Shown: positions 24,216-36,566, numbered from the stretch's first letter. The stretch is DNA of 64,000 nucleotides from Lingula anatina (GCF_001039355.2 NW_019775381.1:211535-275534); one strand, 5' to 3'. The notes: a model not told the origin generated them from the letters alone. Made by a program: numbers and translations.

Positions 24216-24540
24216 AGTTCTGATTTGCAACTCGTCGTGAAAAATCCAACGAAAGCCAAAAAAAGAGCACTGCATTAAGTTCCTCTAGAAGACAAAGAGT
24301 CCACCCAGGATGAAACAACTTCCGAAAAAGTGTCCCATTCGACAACAGTCCAACTAGAAAATAGCATGGAAACAAACAATCTCGAGAGTGAAAATGTTTG
24401 GACCCCGGCAGCAAACACGCCTACACTCTTCGCCAGAAATTTTCACTCTGGCATGCGGGGAGACCGCATGAGACGACCACGTGACCAAGCGTCCAGGGGA
24501 ATCCCCAAAACAAAACGTTGCCCTGACGTTTTCTTTTAAG
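24216..24540 (-). other. Candidate upstream non-coding exon of the p53-family gene (downstream alternative)
   Basis: A strong minus-strand donor (GAACT|GTAAGT, exon end 24216) lies about 340 bp before the first coding exon (acceptor at 23878). The upstream border is not defined. If used, it would be an alternative 5' UTR exon. The forward ORF at 24330-24539 is taken as a shadow. Confidence 0.35.
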
Positions 24541-24945
24541 AATGACGTGGAACTAAGTCAAAATCAGCCATTTTCGCGCCATACACGAAATCGATCTCAA
24601 CATGAATCATGGGTTGGGATTTGTTCAATGTCAAACACGCCCCTGGATGCCCTATGTTGAATATGCGTGATAAACTTTTAAGATAAATAGCAAATTCACT
24701 TTCCTCCATTGACAGTAGCACTTAGAAGTCACCAAGCTTAAATTAACATGGCGACTACTGTAAACAGAGCAAGTGAGGGCACGTCCGAATTCCACACAAC
24801 AAAAGCATGCTAAAAAGTGTACAACTTTTAAAATCTCGCTGCCTTTTCAATGCATACGCACAGTCCAAATGTAATCATCACATACACATCTGCATTGCGA
24901 TTGCACACTGATGATGAAAGCACACAAAATCAGAGTAAAATTTAC

Positions 24946-25000
24946 CTCTCCCGACCACGCTGGATGAAAATATGTCACTGACGTCATTTTGGAGTTCCGT
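24946..25000 (-). other. Candidate first non-coding exon of the p53-family gene
   Basis: A donor GGGAGAG|GTAAAT lies at 24946/24945 on the minus strand. A palindromic CRE (TGACGTCA, 24979-24986) lies just upstream of it. The transcription start is not fixed by sequence. This exon would splice to 23878, where the first coding exon begins. Confidence 0.4.
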
Positions 25001-25512
25001 CACATCGGGACAAAAATCTTTACGCATCCGTTTGATTTGTAGAATTTTCTTTATGTATATAATGATGTAAGCAAAGGATAAGAAATTTATAAAGTGACGT
25101 GTAAGTGTCGTCGGAAATCTCTCTAAGCAATAATTTAAGGCTGGTACGAGTGGAGATCTACTTTGTTTTGGTGTATGACGTTTGACCTATATAACCGGCA
25201 TGGGCGTGGTGCGGTTTCATGTGTTTGATGAAGTCAGCGAAATTTGAAATCGAATTTCTAATTCTGTTGAATTCACAAAATAAAAACCAAAAGAGGGGAA
25301 TCAAAATATATTATTCTGTTGTCTTAGATGGCTGAAACTCATCCAAATAGCCTGCATGATAATGAAATTATGGAAAATCTTATTTGATCTTTCATGCGCA
25401 TGCTTGGCGCGACGTTTGAAATAAGGGCACTTCCGGTTGTTTTAGTTCATTGAGTTTTGTGACAAAAATGGCTGATTACAGGTGCCCAGATTAGTTTGAT
25501 ACTGCCCTCAAG
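24947..25512. promoter_or_regulatory. Shared bidirectional promoter of the p53-family gene and WRAP73
   Basis: This segment separates the minus-strand p53-family 5' end from the WRAP73 ATG. It has a CRE (TGACGTCA, 24979-24986) on the p53 side. On the WRAP73 side it has an NRF1-like TGCGCATGC (25395-25403), an E2F-like TTGGCGCGA (25404-25412) and an ETS site ACTTCCGGTT (25429-25438). No TATA box is evident. NRF1, E2F and ETS sites are typical of housekeeping bidirectional promoters. A YY1-like AACATGGCGAC lies nearby at 24745-24755. Confidence 0.65.
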
Positions 25513-27167
25513 ATGAATTTTTCGGAGATATTCAAACAGTCCAACCAGCTGTGCAAGTTTTCACCCGATGGGAATTACTTGGTAGGAAAGTGCTTATTTT
25601 TTTTATCTTTATTTATTTTTCATAACAAACAGTTATTTGTTATGATTAATGTTGTCATATGTGTTTTTTTTATCATTTATGACTACGAAAATAAAACAAT
25701 ATTAAGCTCCAATGCCCTTGGGTAACCCTTGGTGAGCATTGGCACCTTATGTTATACATTATGCATTGGTTAATATTGTCACTGTGTGTGTGTGTGTGTG
25801 TGGTGGGGGGGGGGGGGGAGGGGGGAATCATATTTACAGTGCATTACAATCGCACCTACCGGTAACAACAGTCAATACATTCACACACACTGTAATGTGT
25901 AATGTGATAATGACTCACACCAAGTTTGACCACTTCAGGCCAATGCTGTCCAGTACAGGCTGATTGTGAGAGATGTGAAAACGTTACAGATTTTAAATCT
26001 TTACACCTGCTTGGATGCAGTTCAATATGTTGAGGTAATTATGTCACTTTGCATGTAATTTTCATGGTAAATTTAACTGTCATTTACTAGTAGAGACACA
26101 AAGTGACATTACTGATCTTTCTATCCATTATATAATAGTGTATATTTTGTTGTTCCCAGCTGTTTGATTGCTTACTTCTTAGAAATTATTGACTTATTTC
26201 TAAGAAGTAAGGCAATGGTAATATATGTGTCCATTGGAATGAACTGCCTAGTAACTTTAGCACAATTAAATTTTATTTGACAATTCTGAAAATCTTAGTT
26301 CATGATAGAGTGGGTTTACGCAAGTAATGAAACATGATAAATCTTAAAAGAATAAAATTTTCAAGTAATAATAAAGTGGTTGAAATTCATGAGTAACAAC
26401 TGTATCCTGTATCTGTCTTCAGTGGTCCTCAGACTCCCAGTTTATACTATGTGGCATGTACAAGAGAGGACTGGTACAGGTATGATACAAAGTGCAATTT
26501 TTGGTGCATTTTTTTAAAATCGTTTTTGATGCTCAAAATTTTTTTGTTGAAATTGAAACAACACAGAACAGTACCTGAGATTATTCAGGATTTTAGTGTT
26601 TGATTTCATGATAAATGTGCAGGAATTTTTTGTAAATTAGCACAAGCTCATGTCTGTAAAGTTTTTTTATATAGACTTTTACGCAAAAAGATGAGCTTAA
26701 CTTTTATTCAAGGCATATATTCAAAGAACTTGGAAGTGCCTATACTTTTAAAAACTGAAAAAAATGATAATCCTGTTTACTTGACCTTGACCACTGAGAG
26801 CGACCTTCAACATGACCTTGACCTTTCTGTGGTTTCCAGATCTGGTCACTCGAGCAGCCAGAGTGGACATGTAAGATAGATGAGGGGTCAGCTGGTCTGG
26901 TGGCCGCCAGGTGGAGCCCTGACAGCAGACACGTACTGACCACTGCAGACTTCCATGTAAGTTTGACAGTATCTCAAGTCAATTTCATGGTTTTACCTGT
27001 GTAAACTTTGTCTGACTAACTAGGTTATTTAGCAATAATTGTTAACCATACACACTTTAGATTTGCCAGTTCAAACTCAGAAGTTTGTAAAGTTTGACTA
27101 TGGACAGAAGACTAACAAGGTTGAGTCATAATTATTAAGCCATAAATGTTTCATATTTGGCAAAGGG

Positions 27168-27204
<37 letters not shown>

Positions 27205-27669
27205 GTTTATGTATTACTCTTACTTGTTTTTGAAAATTGATATAAGTTCTGAAATATGTATTTCTTGGTTTCAGCTGCGAATTACGGTATGGTCACTTGT
27301 AAATAAGTCAGTGTCATATATCAAATATCCCAAGGGATGCCAAAAAGGTGAGCTTCTCTTGATTTAAACAGGATGAAATGTAGTATGTTTTTTGATTTGG
27401 CAAACTTGAAGAACAGGATTATCAGAATTATTTGCCACTGTATTTATGAGATAAATATTAAATATTAATTTCAACCAGTTTACGTTTTGGCGGAGAAGAT
27501 AGAGTGATGTAGATACCTGTGTTATTTCCCAATTTGTAGGTCTTGATTTCAATGATGTAAACCAGTATCTTGCCCTGGCAGAGAGGAGGGAATGCAAGGA
27601 CTATGTCAGCATTTTTACCTGTAATACCTGGCAGCTTGTTAAAGTAAGTTATGGGGGACACGGACATGG

Positions 27670-27719
<50 letters not shown>

Positions 27720-30700
27720 GGTTAACAAAGCATAAAAGTGCATGGTTTAATCCACTACTTTGACAATTTGCATTGTTTAGATATCCTAAAGGTAGCTTTT
27801 GCGCATGGTGAAATAGTTTTGGTATAACCAATTGAGTAATTTTTTAAAGATATTCATTATTTCTTTTTCCAGTAGCCATACTTTATCAGCCGTTCAGTAA
27901 TTTGCAGTTTGTTTCAGCATAAGCCAGAAACAGTAATAACAAGTTAATTAATATTAATATGAATATTTCAGCATTTTGAGACCAGTACAGATGACCTGGC
28001 TGGGGTGTCGTGGTCTCCTGATGGACGGGTCCTCTGTGTGTATGAAAACTGCCTGCAGGTCAGAGGCCTTTTATATATATATACTATACAGCATTGAATG
28101 TTATATAGCAATAATATAATAGATACTAAAATACAATAGATAGTATTGAATAATGTATAGCGATTATGTATATAGATTTTAATAATAACAGTATATTATA
28201 TAAAACACTGAATAATATAAAACAAGAACATATTTATAGATAACAATAAAAATAAAAATAATTTATAGCATTTTGGATATAAAATTTCTTTTGGTATATA
28301 TTAATCTACTCACCTGAAGGCAGAGGGTGTTGGGTGGGGGTGGGGATTCAGAGGATCTGCCTTTTGACCTGAAAGGTCCACTTTTGGTCAAAATTTGATC
28401 GAAGTATTATGCCGTTTATCAAAATGGTCTGCTGCATTGAATTTTAAAAATTTATGTATCAGGGTTTGCGAAGCTGTGAGATTGGTTTTTATTAAATGTC
28501 ACAGAGCACATTTTTTTTTTTTTTTTTGTCATGCAGAGTTACTTAAAATTGAAATTTTGCTCTTTGAAATGTAGTGAAAATTTAATGGGGAAAATATGAT
28601 ATAAATAGAAAGTGGACCTTAAAAAAATTTTCATGTAAAGACACAATGTATTTGTGCAAATAGCCATCACTGACAATGATTTTCATTTTGATCTATATCG
28701 CATTGGTGGTTTTATGAATATTACTGACGAAAATTAGCCTTATTTTCTGTACACTACACTTGTTCTAAAAATAAGCCATGTCATGGGATGATAGGTGATG
28801 AATAAATTGTGATACGGTTGCTGAACACATGTTGCGTGCCATATCCCATTATGTATTTATCCTGAGAAAAATAATGACTGACTTCCTTCGTGACCCTAAC
28901 TAGGTACATTGTAATGTAACTACTGTCTGGAGTCTGGCAGACTCTGTATTCTAGCCAGACTCACACTAGCATTTAAACTTGGTAACCTATTACTGAAGAT
29001 TTTCTCAAAATAGTTTGTCATAAAACAAAATAAAATTTTGACAGATATTGTAAAATTCATTTTATGTACTTTGACTTTGTAACCTTGGGTTGGTGAACTA
29101 AACCAATCAACTGCAATATAGTTAAAATGTGGAAAATATGGTTTAAAAAAAAGGGCTTGTCATTTGTTATATATTGATATATGGATTAACATGTGTAAAT
29201 GATTAGTAGATGAAAATCTAATTAAAACAGTATGTTATATCTTTTTAAAGATAATTTTTTCACACCTATATCATGCCAAAATTCAGGTCGAATTGCATGC
29301 AAATAGAGTTGTCCATCACATTAAAGGGCAACAATTTTAAGATAAGATTTTAAAAGAAATGGGGTGACGGTCTGTAATCCAACATTAACTTACGAAAATT
29401 ATTTTGACGTCAAATGATGTAATACTTCATACAGCATAAGTATGCACAGTGAATGCCATTCAGTTACTCTGGTATTGTGAAAGACCAACACCCCATTAAC
29501 TCTTGTTTCTTAACGAGTAATCGCTTAAAGGTTTACCTTGCCAAAATCTCTGTTGACACTAGGACTGAGTGACTAAGAGGAGGGCTATTATGCCAAGCTA
29601 TTTAAATGTCATGCGTGATGCATTGAGCTATTGAAAGTGGACGCTTTATAATTTTGAAAATTTTCCTGGCTTGCCCAGACTCGTTGGTAGGGAAATGTAT
29701 TTGTACTTGGAGTACTGATGAGTATCAGAGTTGTGTAACAGGAAATGAGTGAATAAAAAATTTGTGTGTAGGGAAATTGTTCTTAAAGGGAAAATTTATG
29801 ACTTGTTTATATATGTCTAAGACAGGATGTTAAAATTTTGCAAATTGCTTAAAAGGTGTTCATAATTAAGAATGTTAATGTTTCTTTGGTAATTTTTTTT
29901 TTGATCTTACCAATTATATAGATTATTAGAAGTGATTATTTTTTTATAGATCTGTAAAAATGATCATAATGAATATGCTGCAAACAATAGTATAGACAAC
30001 ATTTTGGGAATACTGCCTGCTGCTGTGGGGGGTCATGGTTTAGGAGGGGTTGATTGGGATCAGAGTTGTTATACAGAAACAGAATCATTTTTAGGAAGGG
30101 AAACTGTTGTTGTAGAAAAATAATACTTGGGAAACTGAAATTAATGTATAACATATTTAAAAAAACCCAGCATGTTGCAATTTTGAAAATAGCTTAATTA
30201 TTTTTTTTTTACATTTTTGAGAAATTTTCTCTGGATTTTATCCATAAAATATAATAGGATATAAGTTTTTTGTTTGCTTGTTTGTTTGTTTTTCAATGGA
30301 AATTATTGTACTGCAGTGAACAGTGAAGACACATTTTTGGTGATTTTTTTGTATAGAATAACAGTCTATACATGCAGGGTATCCTGCTTCTCAATTTTGT
30401 TGCCACCACTAAATAAGAATGTCCTAATTTTAAGAATTTATAACTTGAAAAAATAGAATCCATAAGATCCACCAGATCGCATCATTATCATACTGTCTGT
30501 TGGCTAGGAGAGTGGCTATGAAAGGGGGAGACATAGACCCCATTCCCATAGATTTTAGATCGATCTATCCCTGTGGGGAGTCTCACTAGATTACTGTCAG
30601 CTTAGCCTGCTTAAGCGTCTGTCCTGCTTACTAAAAGCTGTAAGGGGGTAATTAACTATGGTGCGTGCTCGGCTGACTGCAATTTAGCGTGAACCCCCAG

Positions 30701-31277
30701 GGAGTTAGGTCGATCTAAATCTTAATCTCTGGATCGATCTAAATCTCTGGGAATGCACCCATAGTCAACAGCATGAAAGATGTAAATTAGCTATTTGCCA
30801 AAGGGCTTTGGCACTGTTACTGTAACAAGCATTTGTGATTTAAAATGATAAAAAAAAGTTATGATATGGATGAAAAACATAACTTATTATGTCATATAAA
30901 CATTCTGTATCTTAGCATATTCATCTGGAGGCAGTTACTTGCAGTGAATGCAAATTTGACATCAATTTTCATATTAAAATTTCAAAGACTTTCCCCCACT
31001 TTCAGTACAAAGTCCTGCTGTATTCAGTGGATGGCAGATGTCTGTCTGAGTACTCTGCCTATGAGCATGCTCTGGGAGTGAAGAACATTGCCTGGGCTCC
31101 AAGTAGTCAATTCTTAGCCATTGGTAGCTATGACCAGAAGGTAAGCACACTGATTCACTAGGGCAGATCCAGAGTTATTTTTCCGAGAGTCTTCCAAATT
31201 ATCTTTGTTGATCTGTCCCCCATTTTTGCCCCTCTGCCAGCTGAAATAATTAGAGCCAAAAATATAATTGGCCTAGT

Positions 31278-31312
<35 letters not shown>

Positions 31313-34250
31313 ACCACCACCACCACACCCAATGCCATATTTCTGACTTTTTCACTAAATGGCAGTTTCCTTTGTGATTAGGGGAAATTTGTGCTGTGAA
31401 CATTTTTCTGGGTGGGGTGGGGGTGGAGTGGGTTAATGATTGCAGATTTATTGCCTGAACACATTAAAGGAAAAGACTTTCCATCTGAATGAAAAATAAT
31501 TGTCGAGTAATTTTTCCATAGGTGCGCATTTTGAATCACATCACATGGAGGGCAGTGGCGGAGTTTGACCATCCATCAGAGCTGGACAATCCTAATGTGG
31601 TCAGTATGATAGTGCTGGAAGTGTTGACCAGTTGACTGGTGTAAATGCCAGTTAATTGTGAAAAGTCTAAGATTTTTTATAAGCAGTATCTCCTGATAGT
31701 GAAGCAATGAATTTACATTTTCAGAATGTTTCACTAACATGTAACTGAAATTTTATGTTAATGATTTTATAATATGATTAAAAATTGAAAAAAAATCTCA
31801 CAAAATGAACAAATTGGTCATCTCTAGGGAAATGCTCTGACTACCTTTTCCTTCAATTCAAAAAATGATTGGCATAGTGGTAAAATAATTATGGTAACTT
31901 TTTCATTGAAAGTAAAAATATTATTTTTAAAAAAAAGTGATTTTTTAATTTTTTTTACAAAGAAAGATAATTATGTTGTTTTCAACACAAATATATTATT
32001 TTTTCTCTTCCTCAGATAGTATACAAAGAATGGGAGAGAAGACCCCAGCTCTTAGATGGTGAATCAGAACTCCCCCGAGGAACTCTGTTTTCTACTCAAA
32101 GCAAATGTAAGTATTACAGTTGTTACTACTTGAAGAATGATAATCAAATAGATTGTGTACTTATTAATGAAAATGATAAATAATGAATCTTAATATCAAA
32201 GGAAAGTTATTGACTGGAAGCAGGGGAAGCATGATGTTTTAAGTGTTAAAAATTTTAAACACAGTGAGAGATAAATGAAAAGATAATTTTATTTATGAAT
32301 TAATGATGAAATAAATTAATAGATAAATAACAAAAGGACAGTGAAGCATGTTATTCAAAGTTTGCTTTGAAAAGTTTTTCTTACATGATCGGTGTCAAAA
32401 GTTAAGCCGTGTTGGTCAGACTGGCATTAAAGTTTATGAAACTTTTTTGAAGATATTTTTAGAACTTTCAATTTCATTTACTCTGTAGACAGGACTTGTT
32501 CACTGATTTCAGATGAGTTGGTGGAAGGAGCAGTGCTGATCCCAACTATTAAGACAGATCTGAACAAGGCTAACCCTAAAATTGGAGTGGGAAAGCTGGG
32601 CTTCAGTGCCAACAGCAAGTACCTGTATACAATCAATGGTAGGCAGGGTCTGAGCACAGCATGGCTAACTATCCTTATTATTTAATGCCCCATTTAGAAC
32701 AGGGGACCAACTAGTCTGAGAGTCAAATATGGCAACCTGCTACAAAGCTTGCCATCTAATCCTCTAGTAGACACTGAATAGATATATATCCTGTGGGGAA
32801 GTATTCAAGTGGGTCAGCCATATTTGTGGAACAGTGGAATAACAGATCTGCGGATCAAATATGGCCAACCTACTTGACTGCTAGGAGCGTAATTCCCGCG
32901 GGGAATCTATTCAGTGTCTTATCGGGAATTAAGCAGCAAGCTTTTTAGTAGGTCGCCATATTTGATCCGTGTGTGTCTGTTAGTCCACTGTTCAGAATGC
33001 GCTCTAATAGTTTTGATGTGAACTTTGCCACCATCGACCATAATACTCTACACATGGGTATTTCCTTCAACACAATAATGTGAATTTGACAAGCTTCATC
33101 ATGTTGTATTTGCATTTTACTGGGTCCCATGTGCAGGAAGTTGACCATGTTGATTTTCCTTGCACAGTTACGAGTGTGTTAGCAAAAATGATAAAATGAA
33201 TTAATATGGCATTGATTCTGCTTGTCAGACATAAAAACATATGATGGCTTGAGAAAAATGTGTAATTTACCTATTTTTTATATAAATGATTCACATATGT
33301 ATATATATATTTCAGACAATATGCCTCACACTCTGTGGATTTGGGACATCCAAACACTTAGCCTGGCATTCCTGTTGATCCATGCCTCACCAATTAAGTG
33401 TAAGATGAATTTCTTAAGAAGATAACTTTTTCCATCTTCTGGTGGCATATTAGAATCATCCCATATTTATATACAGATTTTGAGCAAAAGAAGAAAATTA
33501 ATAAAATATGAATAGAATAATCATAAAACATATTTTTGGAATATTTAAGTTCTGTATTTATATTCACACTCACTGATAAAATAAAATAATTGTGAATCAG
33601 TGAGAGCAGGTCACTTAAGCAAATAAATAAGTCCTTAATATCATTTTGATATTTAAATATTATTTGAAACATCTTTCAAGGTGTAGAATGGGATCCAGTG
33701 CACACAAGACTAGGCCTAGCCACTGGTAACAACAGTATTTATATGTGGTCTCCTGCAGGCTGTCTGTCTGTACCAGTACCAACTGAAGGTATGTATATAT
33801 ACCAGCCTAGCCACTGGTAACAACAGTATTTATATGTGGTCTCCTGCAGGATGTCTGTCTGTACCAGTACCAGCTGAAGGTATGTATATATACCAGCCTA
33901 GCCACTGGTAACAACAGTATTTATATGTGGTCTCCTGCAGGCTGTCTGTCTGTACCAGTACCAACTGAAGGTATGTATATATACCAGTCTAGCCACTGGT
34001 AACAACAGTATTTATATGTGGTCTCCTGCAGGATGTCTGTCTGTACCAGTACCAACTGAAGGTATGTATATATACCAGCCTAGCCACTGGTAACAACAGT
34101 ATTTATATGTGGTCTCCTGCAGGATGTCTGTCTGTACCAGTACCAACTGAAGGTATGTATATATACCAGCCTAGCCACTGGTAACAACAGTATTTATATG
34201 TGGTCTCCTGCAGGCTGTCTGTCTGTACCAGTACCAACTGAAGGTAGGTC

Positions 34251-34287
<37 letters not shown>

Positions 34288-34671
34288 CTCAACAGAATTG
34301 CTTTTTTGAAAATTCATTTTAGGTTAAATCTTTGCACACAGGTTAAATTTTTTATATTTTTGCCTGTACTAAATGGGAGAGTCATTATATATATATATAT
34401 ATATGACATTTATTACAATAAATCATTGGTTGAAAATTATATTTATGATTTTTATGATTTTAGTCCTAATCTGACATACGCGAGTCCTTAAGAGACTTTT
34501 TAAACTGACACTCATGTGTTTTTGTAAAAGTCTTTTTTTTTTTTTTTTTAATTTCCAGCAACATTCCAAGTCAATGTACTGAGGTGGCACCTGGAGGGCA
34601 GAGCCATGGTGTTAATAGGGAAAGATGAAATGAGCATGTGCTATTTGACAGACCCAGAACAGCAAATCTGA
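25513..34671 (+). CDS. WRAP73: WRAP73 (WDR8) WD-repeat centrosome/spindle protein, 14 exons, 445 aa
   Basis: Exons: 25513-25581, 25939-26034, 26423-26479, 26840-26956, 27275-27347, 27540-27643, 27972-28058, 31006-31140, 31522-31599, 32016-32106, 32513-32638, 33316-33399, 33681-33788, 34559-34671; phases agree throughout. The start [20 protein letters not shown] and many later segments ([79 protein letters not shown]) closely follow human WRAP73, which has 460 residues. The family forms WD40 propellers and works at the centrosome and spindle pole with SSX2IP-type partners in mitosis and ciliogenesis. It is a single gene, intact, head to head with the p53-family gene. Exon 13 lies at the start of a six-copy 91-bp tandem repeat; only the first donor (33789) keeps the frame open. 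An AATAAA lies at 35144-35149. Confidence 0.95.
25785..25820. repeat. (GT)n and poly(G) run
   Basis: GT repeat followed by a G homopolymer in intron 1 of WRAP73. Confidence 0.85.
26167..26216. repeat. 50-bp near-perfect hairpin
   Basis: The left arm ATTGC-TTACTTCTTAGAAAT (26167-26186) pairs with the right arm ATTTCTAAGAAGTAAGGCAAT (26196-26216), with one bulged base and a 9-base loop. It lies in WRAP73 intron 2. The stem is short for a microRNA precursor; it could also be a foldback remnant. Confidence 0.55.
27170..27202. repeat. (GT)n microsatellite
   Basis: GT run in WRAP73 intron 4. Confidence 0.85.
27671..27719. repeat. (CA)n microsatellite
   Basis: CA run (preceded by CGCGCG) in WRAP73 intron 6, close to the donor of exon 6. 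Confidence 0.9.
28318..28420. repeat. Diverged R1-family fragment
   Basis: GGGTGGGGATTCAGAGGAT..AAAGGTCCACTTTTGGTCAAAATTTGATC parallels the R1 interior at 120-195 and 61980-62050. It lies in WRAP73 intron 7. Confidence 0.4.
30536..30760. repeat. TIR element family R2, copy 2 (opposite orientation to copy 1)
   Basis: Begins CCATTCCCATAGATTTTAGA and ends in an inverted CTGGGAATG. It contains CTGTGGGGAGTCTCACTAGA and ACCCCCAGGGAGTTAGGTCG, the reverse complement of the corresponding parts of 6544-6763. It lies in WRAP73 intron 7. Confidence 0.7.
31160..31250. repeat. Partial copy of the R6 (hAT-like) element
   Basis: GGGCAGATCCAGAGTTATTT and then AGTCTTCCAAATTATCTTT match the reverse complement of the right half of the element at 60291-60459. 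A long poly(C) tract (31280-31312) follows. It lies in WRAP73 intron 8. Confidence 0.55.
31280..31326. repeat. Poly(C) and (CCA)n tract
   Basis: A C homopolymer of more than 30 bases followed by CCA repeats, in WRAP73 intron 8. Confidence 0.9.
32691..33000. repeat. Two adjoining R3-family elements
   Basis: A diverged, reverse-oriented copy (32691-32830) is joined to a better copy (32826-33000). The latter has GGATCAAATATGGCCAACCTACTTG, GGGGAATCTATTCAGTGTCT and an end GTCCACTGTTCAGAATGC. Both lie in WRAP73 intron 11. Confidence 0.65.
33715..34260 (+). repeat. Six 91-bp tandem copies of the end of WRAP73 exon 13 plus its splice donor
   Basis: The unit begins CCTAGCCACTGGTAACAACA. It contains the coding text for [20 protein letters not shown] and ends with GAAG|GTATGTATATATACCAG. 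The CCACTGG word recurs at 33720, 33811, 33902, 33993, 34084 and 34175, exactly 91 bp apart. Copies differ by only a few bases (GCTGTCTG versus ATGTCTG, CCAACTG versus CCAGCTG). Since 91 is not a multiple of three, and reading past the first donor meets a TAA in the second unit, only the first copy can be coding in full; the other five lie in intron 13 and still have intact donor-like and acceptor-like sites. The last copy runs into a (CA)n tract at 34254-34284. Confidence 0.92.
34254..34284. repeat. (CA)n microsatellite
   Basis: CA run right after the last 91-bp unit. Confidence 0.9.
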
Positions 34672-35143
34672 CTGGAAAATAGGTCATAGTAGCCTACATT
34701 TAGAATAAGGTGACACTGACCTTTACCTGGAGTTAGGTCACGTTGATTCTGTCACAGGCATGCACAGACTGAAATCACCGATTTATTGGATGTGGATTGA
34801 ATCCAGCAGGGCTCTGCCAGTAGGAAGAAAACCAAGAATTTCTACTAATGCTTGGACAACCTTCACCCATACCCTCTTCTTCAAGATTATTAAAAATATA
34901 TATTTTAAGTGTGAAGTGAGCTAGTGGACTCGATTGTACCAGTCCTGTACCTGTGCTGTTTGATGTTGAAGTAAAGATAACACCCAGAGCAAAAGAAAGT
35001 GGGTGTGTCTCTCTCATCGTAAAACGCATGAAGACGGTGGTTCTAAAAATTAATAATTTATTTTTCTCTCCTGTAGAAAATAAAGAATATAAAAGAACCC
35101 CATTCCATCTGTTATGTTAACAGTGCTGCATTATTCTGATGCA

Positions 35144-35149
35144 AATAAA
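35144..35149 (+). terminator. Poly(A) signal candidate of WRAP73
   Basis: AATAAA, about 475 nt after the TGA at 34669-34671. Confidence 0.5.
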
Positions 35150-36566
35150 ACTTGTTTTGAATAACATCTGTGACTTACATCATGTTTCGAACTAAAAGGA
35201 GGAAACACTACACAGTATAACCTAGTTGATAAATTTCAAATTTGTTCCAACCATACTGACTAAATTATAAAGTAAATTATTCAGTTCACAAAAACATATC
35301 CCACCTCCCCAACAGAACATTACCTTGAAAAGAAATCGACTTAGAGAGGTTCCCAAGTCAAATATTTCGTATTTGACTACTTCCTTTCCAACTAAAGCTG
35401 AGAATTTAAAACTTCTACAATTATACAAACCATTAACAAAATGCTTGTAATAAAAGGAATGAGACTGGTTTAAACCTTTCATTAAGGCTTGGGTTAAAGC
35501 TGAGCTGATAATTTATTTTATAAACTAAAAATAAAAAAAAATTGATGTGAAATGAAAGAGGTAAGAAACGGCAATCTTTACGAAACACTATTAGGCATCA
35601 TATACACTTTTATAAAGGCAGGCGCCAAGCAATTTCTAAACTTGAGAAGCATCTCGACTGCCTAGATGCTATTTCTATTGTAAAAAAAAATTATTTCAAT
35701 ATACTTCACATCATTTCTATAATATAAAGACTACTCTGATATGAATAACCCCTTTCTGAAGTATATATATACATTTGATAATGCTTATGAAAAGAAAAAA
35801 AGGAATATATTACTATTACTACCTGATTTTAAATAATTTAACCGTTCAACAGTCTTTACTACTCCATGGCAAAAATCACTTAGGATTGACTTGCAGTGTA
35901 AATCAAATACACTTAGATTGATGAAACACTATCTTTCCTGACAGATTTATAAATAACACTGTAAACTGCTGATGTTCTCAAGGTGCTTCAATATTTGTAT
36001 AGCAAGAGTCGTCTTGTTCACTCAACTATCATAACTTATCCAGTCTACAAACCTCATTTCTTATATTACCCCTTGTGGTTGCCGAAATAAACAACCACCA
36101 TAATACTTTCCTTGATATTTCTGATTACCTCTCAACTGTACAATTTGCCTTCCTCAACTTTCTTGCCTATTGATAAATATTTTAAACCAATTACCATAAT
36201 GGTGCTGAAATTGTGATAGTTTTCTTATTACCACAGTTATCTTGTTACCATACAAATACATGGCAGTTACCATCTAGCCCACTGTTATTCTTATTTAAAG
36301 GTTGAAACCAGTATATGTGGAATTAATTAAACACTTAGTCATTGTCACATTTCTACTGAACACCAATAAAGAAGTCAAAAGTTATGGTCATCTAAGGGAA
36401 GCATGTACTTCCAAATAATCTCATTTAAAGTTTTTCTCTTTTTTCACTTAAAAACTTCTTACATCATAAACTCCATTATATATATACTGTGAGATTGTTT
36501 TGCTAGCTACTTTTAAGAATACCAACATACATATATTGCAATATTGAAACCCTGCTAAAATAAATC

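Larger units (their letters stand above)
28059..31005. other. Large WRAP73 intron 7
   Basis: A 2.9-kb intron with AT-rich sequence, an R1 fragment and the R2 element at 30536-30760. No independent gene is seen. Confidence 0.6.

Noticed and set aside
33808-34243. The later 91-bp copies as additional coding exons of WRAP73
   Set aside because: Introns between copies would be about 20 bp or less, too short to splice, and reading through meets a stop; they are treated as intronic pseudo-exons.
25513-34671. WRAP53/TCAB1 as the identity of the WD40 gene
   Set aside because: The N-terminus ([16 protein letters not shown]) and internal segments follow WRAP73, not WRAP53.
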